From CAYFKJ01 sp964343605 (lineage in GTDB: Bacteria > Pseudomonadota > Alphaproteobacteria > UBA2966): 64,000 bases of DNA. The stretch is taken from assembly GCA_964343605.1 (NCBI GenBank), contig CAYFKJ010000001.1:1021784-1085783 (forward strand). Direction: 5' to 3'. The stretch's first letter is position 1, and the number at the start of each line of letters is the position of its first letter. Below are positions 8,476 through 17,300 of the stretch, in pieces. The notes beneath the pieces are model-generated. The model was not told where the DNA came from. It searched no databases and was given only the letters and a program-made list of their open reading frames with translations. Made by a program: the position numbers and the translations under genes.

Positions 8476-9648
8476 ATGATGACGGCAACGGACGGATGGC
8501 AACCGCTTAAAGGCTTGAAGGTCATAGATTTTTCGATGCTTTTGCCGGGCCCCATCACGACGCAGGTGTTGGCCGATCTGGGAGCGGAGGTGGTCAAGGT
8601 CGAGCCGCCCGGCGGGGATTACGCCCGCCACATGAAGAGCCACATCTTCATGGGCGCCAACCGCAACAAAACCAGCATTGCCGTCGATCTCAAGTCCCCG
8701 GACGCCGCGCCCATTGTCAAACGCCTGGCGAAGTACGCCGATATCGCCATCGAAGGATTCCGCCCCGGCGTGGCCGACCGGCTCGGCATCGGGCCGGTGC
8801 ACTTGCAAGCCCTCAACCCCGACCTGATCTACTGTTCCCTCTCGGGCTTCGGACAGAGCGGCCCGGCCCGCGACAAGGCGGGGCACGATCTTGCCTACAT
8901 CGCCATGGGCGGCGGCCTCGCCCAAAAGGGTCAATTGCGCGAGCCGCCCAGCCGTTCCCCGCTGCCGGTGGCCGACATCGCCGGCGGCGCCTTCGCCGCC
9001 ATCGCCATTCTCGCCGCCCTGCAATCGCGCCAGGCAGGACAGGGCGGTACGGTACTCGATCTCAGCCTGTTCGAGGCGGTGCACTATGCCAGCGCCATCC
9101 GCTTCGGCTTCGACACGCCGGAGGACGAAGTAAACCATTTGTATCCAGGCAACGACCTGTTCACCTGCGGCGACGGCCGGCGTCTCGCCCTGACCATCGT
9201 CGAGGAAAAATTCTGGACCAACTTCGTGGCGGTCACCGCCGACATCGAACCGGCTTTCGGGTCCGCCGACTTCGCCGCCGAAGAGGGCCGCCTTGAGAAT
9301 TTCGAGCGATTGATGGCGCTGCTCGACGACATGTTCGCCACGCGCCCCGCCGAGGATTGGATCACGCTGTTCGACGCCCACGACGTGCCCGCCACCATCT
9401 GCATCACCAACCAGGAGACGGTCCTGACCGATCACGCGGTGGCCAGGGGAATGCATCGGGAATGCGACGGCGCCACAGTGCTTCCGTTTCCCGTCGTGGC
9501 CGACGGCCGCACCATGCCAAGGAAGCAGTCGCCCCCGCCGGCACTGGGCGAGGACGGAGCGGAGATCCTGGATATGCTCGGGTTTTCTGCGGCAGAAATT
9601 TCGGCGTTTGCCGAAGCGGCCGTCGTCCGGCTACCCTCCACGCCATGA
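8476..9648 (+). CDS. CaiB/BaiF family (class III) CoA-transferase
   Basis: It is a 390-residue protein beginning GLKVIDFSMLLPGP and DLGAEVVKVEPPGGD, the nucleotide/CoA-binding start of class III CoA-transferases. LPVADIAGGAFA contains the aspartate that forms the acyl-anhydride/CoA intermediate. Family members move CoA between carboxylic acids by a ping-pong-free mechanism. Two adjacent ATGs (8476, 8479) are possible starts; the upstream open frame has no family similarity. It overlaps the next gene by 4 nt (ATGA), which indicates translational coupling. It likely activates the substrate degraded by the flanking operons. Confidence 0.9.
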   Translation: MMTATDGWQPLKGLKVIDFSMLLPGPITTQVLADLGAEVVKVEPPGGDYARHMKSHIFMGANRNKTSIAVDLKSPDAAPIVKRLAKYADIAIEGFRPGVADRLGIGPVHLQALNPDLIYCSLSGFGQSGPARDKAGHDLAYIAMGGGLAQKGQLREPPSRSPLPVADIAGGAFAAIAILAALQSRQAGQGGTVLDLSLFEAVHYASAIRFGFDTPEDEVNHLYPGNDLFTCGDGRRLALTIVEEKFWTNFVAVTADIEPAFGSADFAAEEGRLENFERLMALLDDMFATRPAEDWITLFDAHDVPATICITNQETVLTDHAVARGMHRECDGATVLPFPVVADGRTMPRKQSPPPALGEDGAEILDMLGFSAAEISAFAEAAVVRLPSTP

Positions 9649-10901
9649 TGAAAATCGTCGATCCGCACGCGCTGGACTTGGCCGCGTACATACGCGAAGG
9701 CGATACCCTGACATGGGGCCAGGCCAGCGCCGAACCGCTGAGCCTGGTGGACATGCTGATCGAACAGCGGGCAGCGATCGGCAAGGTCAACGCCTTCATC
9801 GGCCTAACGTTGACGGACACGCTCAAACCCGAACACGCGGATTTCATCTCTCCCACGAGTTACGGCGCCCTCGGCACCACGTCCAAACTGCTGACGGCCG
9901 GAGTGCTCGATCTGCTGCCCTGCCACTACTCGGCGGTGCCCAAGCTGATCCGCAAGGGCCGGCTTCCCATCGACGTCGTTTTCGTCCAACTCAGTCCGGC
10001 GGGACCCGACGGCACCCACAGCCTGGGCTTCTGCAACGACTATCTGAAAGACGCCATGGCGAAGGCGCGGGTGGTTATCGCGGAAATCAACGAGCACGTC
10101 CCCTGGAGCCGCATGGACGCGCCCCTCGATGCCGATCTCATCGACATCGCCATCACAACCGACCGCCTCCCGCCGTCCCTCGAGGTGCCCGAGCCCGGCG
10201 AGGTCGAGCAGCGGATCGCCGCGTACATCGCCGGGGTGATCGAGGACGGCGCGACATTGCAGTACGGCGTCGGCTCGATCCCGGCGGCCATCCTGAAGAG
10301 CCTTTCCGGTCATAAGGACATGGGGCTTCATTCGGGCCTGATCACGGAGGAAATTATCGACCTCGTGGAAAGCGGCGTTATCACCAACGCCCGGAAGGCC
10401 GTTCATACCGGCGTCTCCGTCGGGGCCATCTCCATTGGCGGACCGCGTCTCAAGGACTTCCTGCACGACAACCCCGCCATCGAAATGCACCCCTCCAGCA
10501 CGACCCACGGGCCCGCGACGCTCTCCCGGATCGACAACCTCATCGCCATCAACTCGGCCCTGGAGGTCGATCTCCTGGGCCAGGTCAACGCCGAACAGAT
10601 CGGCGAGAGGTACCTCGGCGCCATCGGCGGGCAGGTCGACTTCATGCATGCCGCGACGACCAGCGAGAACGGCATTTCGATGATCGCCATGCCGGCCAGC
10701 TTGGGCAAATCCGGAGCCAGCCGCATCACGGCGAAACTGGGCGGCCCCATCATCACGACCTGCCGCACCGACGTGGACATGGTGGTCACCGAATTCGGCA
10801 TCGCCGACCTGCGCGGCAAAACCATCGGCGAACGCGCCCGCAGCCTGATCGACATCGCCCTCCCCGAATACCGCGACGAACTCGCCGCGAGCCTGCGCTA
10901 G
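9645..10901 (+). CDS. Acetyl-CoA hydrolase / 4-hydroxybutyrate CoA-transferase family protein
   Basis: It has 418 residues from the ATG that overlaps the previous stop. Blocks such as YGVGSIPAAILKSL, GLHSGLITEEIIDL, NSALEVDLLGQVNAE and the terminal FGIADLRGKTIGERARSLI are typical of class I (cat1-like) CoA-transferases and acetyl-CoA hydrolases, which use a glutamyl-CoA thioester. Itaconate CoA-transferase belongs to the same family, and a CitE-type lyase and MaoC proteins are nearby, so an itaconate-like route is one option. The genes are not in one operon, so this stays a weak hypothesis. Earlier in-frame starts run through the preceding gene and are rejected. Confidence 0.87.
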   Translation: MMKIVDPHALDLAAYIREGDTLTWGQASAEPLSLVDMLIEQRAAIGKVNAFIGLTLTDTLKPEHADFISPTSYGALGTTSKLLTAGVLDLLPCHYSAVPKLIRKGRLPIDVVFVQLSPAGPDGTHSLGFCNDYLKDAMAKARVVIAEINEHVPWSRMDAPLDADLIDIAITTDRLPPSLEVPEPGEVEQRIAAYIAGVIEDGATLQYGVGSIPAAILKSLSGHKDMGLHSGLITEEIIDLVESGVITNARKAVHTGVSVGAISIGGPRLKDFLHDNPAIEMHPSSTTHGPATLSRIDNLIAINSALEVDLLGQVNAEQIGERYLGAIGGQVDFMHAATTSENGISMIAMPASLGKSGASRITAKLGGPIITTCRTDVDMVVTEFGIADLRGKTIGERARSLIDIALPEYRDELAASLR

Positions 10902-10929
10902 CGGGCTTTCGGGCGCGGCGCGGGTCCCC

Positions 10930-12333
10930 ATGGCATCGCCACGCACAAGGACCGCCGTATCGGCCGGCCTTCTGATCTTGATCGCCATCGCCGCCGCCTG
11001 CCTCGAACTCGACCTTGCCGGTCGGATCATCGTCATTCCGGCCATCGCCCTGCCGCTGTTTTTCGCGCTGGAATGGAGCCGTCTGGCCTGGGTGGCGCGG
11101 CTGCTGATCCTGATCGCCTTGGCGGCGGCGCTCGTCTTCTGGCAGTACGGTGACCTCTCGGCGGAGCTGGTTTCGGCCGCTGTCCAACGAGCGGCCTTCT
11201 TCACCTTTTTCGTAGTTTCACTGGATATCCTGCGGGCTGCCGCCCAGACGTCGCGCCTTATTCAGCAGAGCGGCAAACTGATCATCAACCAGCCGCCGGG
11301 ACGGCGGTACACGGTTTTGACGCTGGGCGGACACCTGTTCGGCATCTTGCTGAACATGGGTTCGATCAATCTTCTGGGCACCATGATCCGCCGGTCCGTC
11401 GACACCGGGCAGGAAGGGGTCGAGGAACGCATCCGTGAGATCCGCCTGCGGCGTATGACGCTCGCCATGTTCCGCGGTTTCGCCACCGTGCCGATGTGGG
11501 CCCCGACGTCGGTCGCCATGGCCATCGTGCTGGTGGCGCTGGAGGGCCTGACCTGGTTCGACCTTGCACCCATCGGTTTTTCCCTGGCCATGTCCTTCGT
11601 GGCCTTCGGCTGGATCCTCGACCGGGTGTCCTTTCCCCGGCCGCCGCAGCGTCAGCGTCCGCAAAACGTTCTCCGTATGCTGTTCGACCTAGCGCCCCTT
11701 CTTCTGATCAATGTTCTCATACTGGGGCCGACGTTCGCGGTGGCGCAGGTTTTGTCCCTCCGCCTGATCGGCGCCATGCTGATATCCGTGCCCTTCATCG
11801 GCGTCGGCTGGATGATTTTTCAGAACCTTCGCGCCGGACGTTCGGCGGCGGTCCGGCTGACCGCGCGGCGACTCCGCCGGCATGTCCTGCCCGGCCTGGT
11901 GACGTTGCGTTCGGAAGTGGGCATCCTGGCCGCCTCGGGCTTCCTCGCCGTGGTGCTGCTGCCACAGATCAATGTCGACGCCCTCAGCCGGGTCATCAGC
12001 GAATACGGGCTTGGCGGCGGCTGGGTCCTGGTGCTCTCGCTGTGGACGATCTGCCTGCTGGCGCCCACGGGCATAAATCCCATCATCACGGTATCCCTGG
12101 CCATCGGCATTCTGGCGGAACTGCCGGGATTGAATATCCCCACCTATCTGATCGCGCTGACGGCAATCGCCTCCTGGTCCATCGTCACCGGCTTTTCACC
12201 CGTTGCCGCAGCGAACCGCCTGATCAGCCGCTGCGTCCAGAAATCGCCGTTCGAGGTGGGCATTCTGTGGAACGGCATCTACTGCCTGTGCCTGCTGGTG
12301 GGCGTCAGCATTCTGTTGCTGGCGCTCGCCTAA
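10930..12333 (+). CDS. Multi-pass membrane transporter of unrecognised family
   Basis: It is a 467-residue protein with roughly 11-12 hydrophobic segments. A basic cytoplasmic loop lies near residues 115-165 (ends of IRRSVDTGQEG and IREIRLRRM) and another near residues 245-255. The motif APTGINPIITVSLAIGIL resembles the re-entrant hairpin of ion-transporter/anion-permease-like carriers. It is 28 nt downstream of the CoA-transferase gene and is the last plus-strand gene before a convergent CaiB gene, with which its 3' end overlaps by 4 nt. It could be the uptake system for the acid activated by these enzymes (inference). I do not recognise a specific family. Confidence 0.7.
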   Translation: MASPRTRTAVSAGLLILIAIAAACLELDLAGRIIVIPAIALPLFFALEWSRLAWVARLLILIALAAALVFWQYGDLSAELVSAAVQRAAFFTFFVVSLDILRAAAQTSRLIQQSGKLIINQPPGRRYTVLTLGGHLFGILLNMGSINLLGTMIRRSVDTGQEGVEERIREIRLRRMTLAMFRGFATVPMWAPTSVAMAIVLVALEGLTWFDLAPIGFSLAMSFVAFGWILDRVSFPRPPQRQRPQNVLRMLFDLAPLLLINVLILGPTFAVAQVLSLRLIGAMLISVPFIGVGWMIFQNLRAGRSAAVRLTARRLRRHVLPGLVTLRSEVGILAASGFLAVVLLPQINVDALSRVISEYGLGGGWVLVLSLWTICLLAPTGINPIITVSLAIGILAELPGLNIPTYLIALTAIASWSIVTGFSPVAAANRLISRCVQKSPFEVGILWNGIYCLCLLVGVSILLLALA

Positions 12334-13529
12334 CCGTGGGAGAATTGGCGGGTCGCCCCCGAAGCCAGAAGGTCGTCGATCTCCGCCTCCGTATAACCCG
12401 CTTCCCCGAGGATTTCCCGGCTGTGCTCGCCGAGGTTTGGTTGCAGCCGGCGGACGGAAGACGGCGTTTTGGAAAACCGGACCGGCGGTTCCGGATAGCG
12501 CACGCGCCCTTCGGTGGGATGCTCGGCGAACTGCCAGAAGCCCGTGGCGTTGAGCTGTTCGTCCTCCAACAGGTCTTCCTTGGCATTGACGGCTTGAACC
12601 GGCACATTGGCCTTGTCGAGCTCGCGCTGCCATTCCGCCGTCGTTTTGGTCGCCACCATCTCCGCCAATAGATCGTAGATTTCCTGGCTGTACTTGACGC
12701 GTGTCGCCAGGTCGACGAACCGCGGATCACCGATCAGGTCATCACGCCCGGCGATCTCGAACATGGCCCGCCAGTTGTCGTCGGTATAGGGCAGCACCGC
12801 AAGGTAGCCGTCCTTGGTGGCATAAGGCCGGCGCGCGGTGTTGAGGATCCGGGTATATCCCATGTCGGCGATGGGCGGTTCGAAGTTGGCGCCGAAGAGA
12901 TGCTCCACCATGACGAAGTCGACCAGCGATTCGAACATCGGCACTTCGATCGCCTGGCCGCCGCCGCCGCGCTCGCGACAGAGCAGCGCCGCCAGGATGG
13001 CCGAGACGACGTTGAACGACGATGTCTTGTCGGCAACGATCGTCGGCACGTAACGCGGCTGGTCGGAGGTCACGGTCATCAGTTCGGTGATGCCGCTGGC
13101 CGCCTGGATGATGTCGTCGTAGGCCGGCTTGTTGGCCATGGGCCCATCTCGGCGGAAGCCGTAGGTCGCGCAGAAGATAATGTCGGGATTGATGTCGCAG
13201 AAGCGGTCGTAGCTGAGACGCAGCTTGTCCGCCACCTTGGGCCGCATGTTGTGCAGCAGGACATCGGCGCCGGCCACGAGTTTGTCGAGAGCCGCCTGCC
13301 CTTCGGGTTGGTTGAGATCAAGCACGATGCTGCGCTTGTTGCGGTTGGCGCCCATGTAGAGCGATGCCATGTTTTCGTGCCGTCGGGGGCCGTTGTGGCG
13401 CGTGGTGTCACCGCCCGGCGTTTCGACCTTGATTACGTCGGCGCCCATGTCGCCCAGCATCTGGGTCGCCCAGGGACCGAGGATGACGGTCGAGAGATCG
13501 ATGATGCGAATTCCGTCCAGTGTGCCCAT
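12330..13529 (-). CDS. CaiB/BaiF family CoA-transferase
   Basis: It has 399 residues with GIRIIDLSTVILGPWATQ at the N-terminus, DMGADVIKVETPGGD for CoA binding, and VPTIVADKTSSF carrying the catalytic aspartate. It is the last gene of the minus-strand IclR-associated operon, 19 nt after the CitE-like gene. It is paralogous to 14,481-15,698 and 8,476-9,648, so three class III CoA-transferases lie within 8 kb. This suggests successive or alternative CoA donors and acceptors. Confidence 0.9.
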   Translation of the reverse strand: MGTLDGIRIIDLSTVILGPWATQMLGDMGADVIKVETPGGDTTRHNGPRRHENMASLYMGANRNKRSIVLDLNQPEGQAALDKLVAGADVLLHNMRPKVADKLRLSYDRFCDINPDIIFCATYGFRRDGPMANKPAYDDIIQAASGITELMTVTSDQPRYVPTIVADKTSSFNVVSAILAALLCRERGGGGQAIEVPMFESLVDFVMVEHLFGANFEPPIADMGYTRILNTARRPYATKDGYLAVLPYTDDNWRAMFEIAGRDDLIGDPRFVDLATRVKYSQEIYDLLAEMVATKTTAEWQRELDKANVPVQAVNAKEDLLEDEQLNATGFWQFAEHPTEGRVRYPEPPVRFSKTPSSVRRLQPNLGEHSREILGEAGYTEAEIDDLLASGATRQFSHG

Positions 13530-13548
13530 GGTGTAACCCCCGAAATTC

Positions 13549-14484
13549 CTACTTCAGCGCTTCGATCTGTTTCGCCAGCGCCAGTACGTTGCGCGCCTGT
13601 TTGAGGTGCGGCATGTCGAGCATCTTGCCGTCGAGCCCAACCGTGCCGAGGCCGGGGTTCTGCTCGAACACGTCGATCACGCGGCGGGCGTATTCGATCT
13701 CCTCGGCCGATGGAGTGAAGGCGCGGTTGATGATTTCCGATTGGGCCGGGTGGATGGCGATCTTGCCGACGTAGCCCGACTTGCGGTCGCGCAGGCAGTC
13801 GTCCTCAAGGGCCGCCAGATCCTTGTAATCGACCACCACGACACCCACGGGCTGGGCGTCAACCGCCCGCGCGGTAGCCAGGCACATCGTCCGGGCATAG
13901 AGGTAGGGATCATCGTAATCGCCCGACGTCGGATGCTGATTGTCGCTAGCCCCCAGCGCCGCCGCCAGATCCTCACCGCCCCAGGTCATTGCCACCAGCC
14001 GGTCGCTGACGCCCTCCAGATAGGTATGGAATGTCAAAAGCGACGCCGCCGTCTCCGTGGCCACGCAGAGGATCTTGGTTGACCCGCGCTCCAGACCGTG
14101 ACTGGCCTCCAGGGCGTCAAGGTAATGGGCCAGCGTGTTGACCTCGGCGGCCGAGTAGACCTTGGGCAACACGATGCCGTCCGGCGCCCCAGGCATCACC
14201 GCCGCCAAATCCGGCAGCGAAAATTCGTGGTCGAGCGGATTGATGCGCACCCAGAGCTGCTGGCGGGAGCGGTCCGATCTTTCCTTGAGATAGGCGCATG
14301 TCATCTCGCGGGCGATCGCCTGGCGGTCGTCGGCCACCGCGTCCTCGAGATCGAGGATCAGGGCATCCGCCGGATTGTCGCGGCCCTTCTCCAGCTTTCG
14401 TTCGCTGTCGCCCGGCACGAACAGCCAGGAACGGATGATTTTCATGGGCTTCTTCCTCGTCTCTTCAACGATCGCGGCGGTCAT
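13549..14484 (-). CDS. CitE-like (HpcH/HpaI family) acyl-CoA lyase
   Basis: It has 311 residues. It opens with IIRSWLFVPGDSERK and ADALILDLEDAV, the phosphate/CoA and Mg-binding start of citrate lyase beta/malyl-CoA lyase proteins. A metal-ligand glutamate lies in CVATETAAS and the mobile loop near AIHPAQSEIIN. Such enzymes cleave or form C-C bonds in malyl-, citramalyl- or beta-methylmalyl-CoA. The start at 14484 overlaps the upstream CaiB stop (ATGA). An alternative ATG at 14445 has an AGGAAG ribosome site and fits typical family length better. Flanked by two CaiB genes. Confidence 0.87.
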   Translation of the reverse strand: MTAAIVEETRKKPMKIIRSWLFVPGDSERKLEKGRDNPADALILDLEDAVADDRQAIAREMTCAYLKERSDRSRQQLWVRINPLDHEFSLPDLAAVMPGAPDGIVLPKVYSAAEVNTLAHYLDALEASHGLERGSTKILCVATETAASLLTFHTYLEGVSDRLVAMTWGGEDLAAALGASDNQHPTSGDYDDPYLYARTMCLATARAVDAQPVGVVVVDYKDLAALEDDCLRDRKSGYVGKIAIHPAQSEIINRAFTPSAEEIEYARRVIDVFEQNPGLGTVGLDGKMLDMPHLKQARNVLALAKQIEALK

Positions 14485-15698
14485 TCGCCAAGCTGTACGG
14501 TGGCGCCGCTTTCGGCCAGGGCGGCTATGCGCGCCTCGTCGTATCCGTATTCCCGAAGAATTTCGAAACTATGCTCACCCAATCGCGGCACATGGCGCGA
14601 GGGCGCCGGCTGGGTTTCCGACCAGCTGCTGGGCACCGCCATATCCTTGAGGCGTCCTTCACTTGGATGATCGACGTCGGTAAAGAAACCCGTCGACTTG
14701 AGGTGCGGATCTTCCAGTAGCGATTCCAGGGTATGCAGGGGCATGGCCGGAATGTCGGTCTCATCGAATAACCGAAGCCAGTCGGCAGTGGTGCGCGTGG
14801 CCAGCAGGTCAGCCAGTTCGGCATAGATCGAACCGATGTTTTCCGTCCGCGTCGCCATGTCGGCGTAGCGGGGATCGCTTTCGAATTCTCCCTCCCGGCC
14901 CAAGGCCTTGAAGAAGGCGCGCCAGTGCCGATCGGTATAGATCAGCACGCAGATGTAACCATCCCTGGTGGGATAGGGCCGGCGGTCGGGATTGAGCATG
15001 CGCCTGTATCCGGGCGGCGCGATGGGGGGCTCGAACGCCTCGCCCGCCAAATGATCGCCGAGCACGAAGTTGGCCATCATCTCGAACATTGGCATGTCGA
15101 TGCGCTGGCCCTTGCCGCTGCGGCTCTGATGGTAGAGCGCCGCCGTTACCTGCCCCACCGCCCACAACGCGACGCCCCGGTCGACGATGGCGGTGGGCGT
15201 GTAGGCGGGCTCCCTTCCATCGGCCATATGGGCCAGCCAGGGGATGGCCACCGCACCCTGGATCAGATCGTCGAACGCGGGCTTGCCGGCATAGGGCCCG
15301 TTCTCGCCATATCCGTAGAGACCGGCGTAGATGATGCGCGGGTTGATCTCGGAGATCGCCTCGTAGGAAAGACCCAACCGCTCCATCACTTGGGGACGAC
15401 GGTTATAGATCAAAGCGTCGGCCTCCCGGATCAGGTCGAGCGCCGCCTGACGGCCCTCCGGCTGTTTGACGTCCAGCACGATGCTGCGTTTGCTGCGGTT
15501 GATGTTGAGAAAGATGGCGCCCATGCCGGGATTGCGCTGAGGCCCGATATCCCGTACCGGATCGCCGCCCGGCGCCTCGACTTTAATGACGTCGGCGCCC
15601 ATGTCGCCGAGGATCTGCGTCGTGTAGGGCGCCATTAGCATGTTGGAGAAATCGATGATCTTGACGCCGTCCAAAGGTCTGGTCACGGGGCTCTCCAC
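14481..15698 (-). CDS. CaiB/BaiF family CoA-transferase
   Basis: It has 405 residues, with GVKIIDFSNMLMAPYTTQ, DMGADVIKVEAPGGD and the catalytic aspartate in TAIVDRGVALW. It lies 6 nt after the DUF35 gene and overlaps the CitE-like gene by 4 nt, so it is part of one transcript. The order CaiB-CitE-CaiB suggests that an organic diacid is activated, cleaved by the lyase, and the CoA recycled by the second transferase. This scheme is inferred from gene order. Confidence 0.9.
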   Translation of the reverse strand: MESPVTRPLDGVKIIDFSNMLMAPYTTQILGDMGADVIKVEAPGGDPVRDIGPQRNPGMGAIFLNINRSKRSIVLDVKQPEGRQAALDLIREADALIYNRRPQVMERLGLSYEAISEINPRIIYAGLYGYGENGPYAGKPAFDDLIQGAVAIPWLAHMADGREPAYTPTAIVDRGVALWAVGQVTAALYHQSRSGKGQRIDMPMFEMMANFVLGDHLAGEAFEPPIAPPGYRRMLNPDRRPYPTRDGYICVLIYTDRHWRAFFKALGREGEFESDPRYADMATRTENIGSIYAELADLLATRTTADWLRLFDETDIPAMPLHTLESLLEDPHLKSTGFFTDVDHPSEGRLKDMAVPSSWSETQPAPSRHVPRLGEHSFEILREYGYDEARIAALAESGATVQLGE

Positions 15699-15704
15699 GG
15701 GCTT

Positions 15705-16100
15705 TCAACCGACAACCCGGAAGACCGGCAGGGCCTGGTCGCCTTCGGTCGTGCGGAAGGTCACTTCGACTTCCTGATCGATTTCCAGCCGGTCGAAGTC
15801 GCATTCGACGATATTTGTCATCATCGTCACGCCCTCCTCCAGGGTGACGTAGGCGATGACGTAGGGGATTTCGGCGCGGCGCTGGATGGCGAAGGAATAG
15901 ATCCGGCCCTTGCCGCTAGCCTCGTACCATTCGGTGTCGCTGCTCATGCAATGGGGACAGACGGCGCGCGGGTAGTAGTGGGTCTCGCCGCAGGCGTTGC
16001 ACGTTTTCAGGAGCAACTTGCCCTCCTTCGCGGCCTGCCAGTAGCGCTCGGTCTCCATGGTAATGGTCGGTTCGGGGTAGGTGCGCTCGGGCTGGCTCAT
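15705..16100 (-). CDS. DUF35 Zn-ribbon/OB-fold acyl-CoA-binding protein
   Basis: It is a 131-residue protein with two zinc knuckles, CNACG (34-38) and CPHC (48-51), followed by an OB fold. It starts at an ATG overlapping the upstream thiolase-like stop by 4 nt. DUF35 proteins form stable complexes with cysteine-less thiolase-fold aldolases such as Ltp2 (with ChsH2) in steroid side-chain degradation (established). Here the adjacent thiolase-fold protein also lacks the nucleophilic cysteine, so this gene probably encodes the partner subunit of a retro-aldolase. Confidence 0.85.
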   Translation of the reverse strand: MSQPERTYPEPTITMETERYWQAAKEGKLLLKTCNACGETHYYPRAVCPHCMSSDTEWYEASGKGRIYSFAIQRRAEIPYVIAYVTLEEGVTMMTNIVECDFDRLEIDQEVEVTFRTTEGDQALPVFRVVG

Positions 16101-17269
16101 GCGTCGTTCCTCCCCAGGATTACGGTGGCGCTGCCCATGCGCGTGGCGATCTGGCCACCCGTGCCGTGGGCCAGGGCGAGGGTGCAGTCCGGTACCTGCA
16201 CCGCCGGGTGGGCCTCGCCGCGCAACTGGCGGACGGCCTCGATCACCTTGGTCATGCTGCCGCGGTTGAAGGGGTGGTTGTTGCACAAGCCCCCGCCGTC
16301 GGTGTTGAACGGTAGCTTGCCGGTGCCGGATATCAGGTTGCCGTCGGAAACGAACCGGCCGCCTTCGCCCTTCTCGCAGAAGCCGAGATCCTCGAGGGTC
16401 TCCAGAACGGTGATGGTGAAGCTGTCGTAGATCGAAACGTAATCGATGTCGGCCGGCGTCACCCCAGCTTCGTCGAAGGCGATCGGGCCCGACTTGACCC
16501 CGGCGGTGTAGGTCGTGTCGACCCGGCCGCCGTTGAGATGCTTGATCGCCTCGCCCTGGCCCAGCACCTTGACGCAACGATCGCCGATGTCCTTGGCGAT
16601 CTCCGGACTGACGACCACGAGCGCACCGCCGCCGTCGCTGATGACGCAGCAGTCCAGACGATGCAGCGGATCGGCGATCATCGGCGAGGTGACCACATCC
16701 TCGACCGTCACCACGTCACGCAGCACGGCGTTTTCATTGTGCTGGGCGTGATGCGACGCCGCCACCTTGATCCAGGCCAGTTGCTCGCTGGTGGTGCCGA
16801 ACTCGTGCATGTGGCGCCGCGCCGCCATGGCGTACATGTTGGTGACCACGGGGCCGTACGGCATCTCGAAGCCGCGCTCGGGCAGATCGGCGCCGTAATC
16901 GCGTGCCGGCAGCGAGGAGACGCCCTCGGCCCGGGGCCGGCCCGCCAGCGTGATCAGGGCCACCCGGCACTTGCCGGCCGCGATGGCGTTCACGGCATGG
17001 CCGACATGAACGACGTACGACGAGCCCCCGGTTTCCGTCGAATCGGTGTGGGTGATATCGAGACCCATGTACTCGGCCATGGACAGGCCGCCCAGCCCGG
17101 GGATCACGCCGTCGCAAAAAAATCCGTCGACGTCGTCCTTGGAAAGCCCCGCGTCCTGCAGGGCGCCCAGCGCCACTTCCGCATGAAGCTGGGCCACGGT
17201 TTTGTCGACCGCCTTGCGGGTCGGATGCTCGAAGGCTCCCGCGATATAGGCTTTGGCTGTTCGACTCAT
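16097..17269 (-). CDS. Cysteine-less thiolase-fold protein (Ltp2-like aldolase candidate)
   Basis: It has 390 residues from the ATG at 17269 (MSRTAKAYIAG). The thiolase fold is clear: DVDGFFCDG, the PALACE-like ALAHGTGGQIATRMG end and a C-terminal NTDGGGLCNNHPF block. The usual nucleophile position reads TETGGSSYVVH, so the cysteine is replaced. That is the hallmark of Ltp2-type retro-aldolases and lipid-transfer proteins rather than thiolases. It is coupled by a 4-nt overlap to a DUF35 gene, as expected for an aldolase complex. By analogy it cleaves a beta-hydroxyacyl-CoA by retro-aldol chemistry. Confidence 0.83.
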   Translation of the reverse strand: MSRTAKAYIAGAFEHPTRKAVDKTVAQLHAEVALGALQDAGLSKDDVDGFFCDGVIPGLGGLSMAEYMGLDITHTDSTETGGSSYVVHVGHAVNAIAAGKCRVALITLAGRPRAEGVSSLPARDYGADLPERGFEMPYGPVVTNMYAMAARRHMHEFGTTSEQLAWIKVAASHHAQHNENAVLRDVVTVEDVVTSPMIADPLHRLDCCVISDGGGALVVVSPEIAKDIGDRCVKVLGQGEAIKHLNGGRVDTTYTAGVKSGPIAFDEAGVTPADIDYVSIYDSFTITVLETLEDLGFCEKGEGGRFVSDGNLISGTGKLPFNTDGGGLCNNHPFNRGSMTKVIEAVRQLRGEAHPAVQVPDCTLALAHGTGGQIATRMGSATVILGRNDA

Positions 17270-17300
17270 GTCATTACCCCTGCATGCCTTTTCAACGCAA

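Noticed and set aside
8329..9456. Long antisense frame (375 codons) opposite the CaiB gene
   Set aside because: Its composition is a shadow of the GC-rich CaiB codons and shows no protein family features.
9357..9644. Upstream in-frame extension of the acetyl-CoA hydrolase family gene
   Set aside because: It lies entirely within the CaiB gene and is arginine/glycine-rich shadow sequence; the ATGA overlap start fits the family length.
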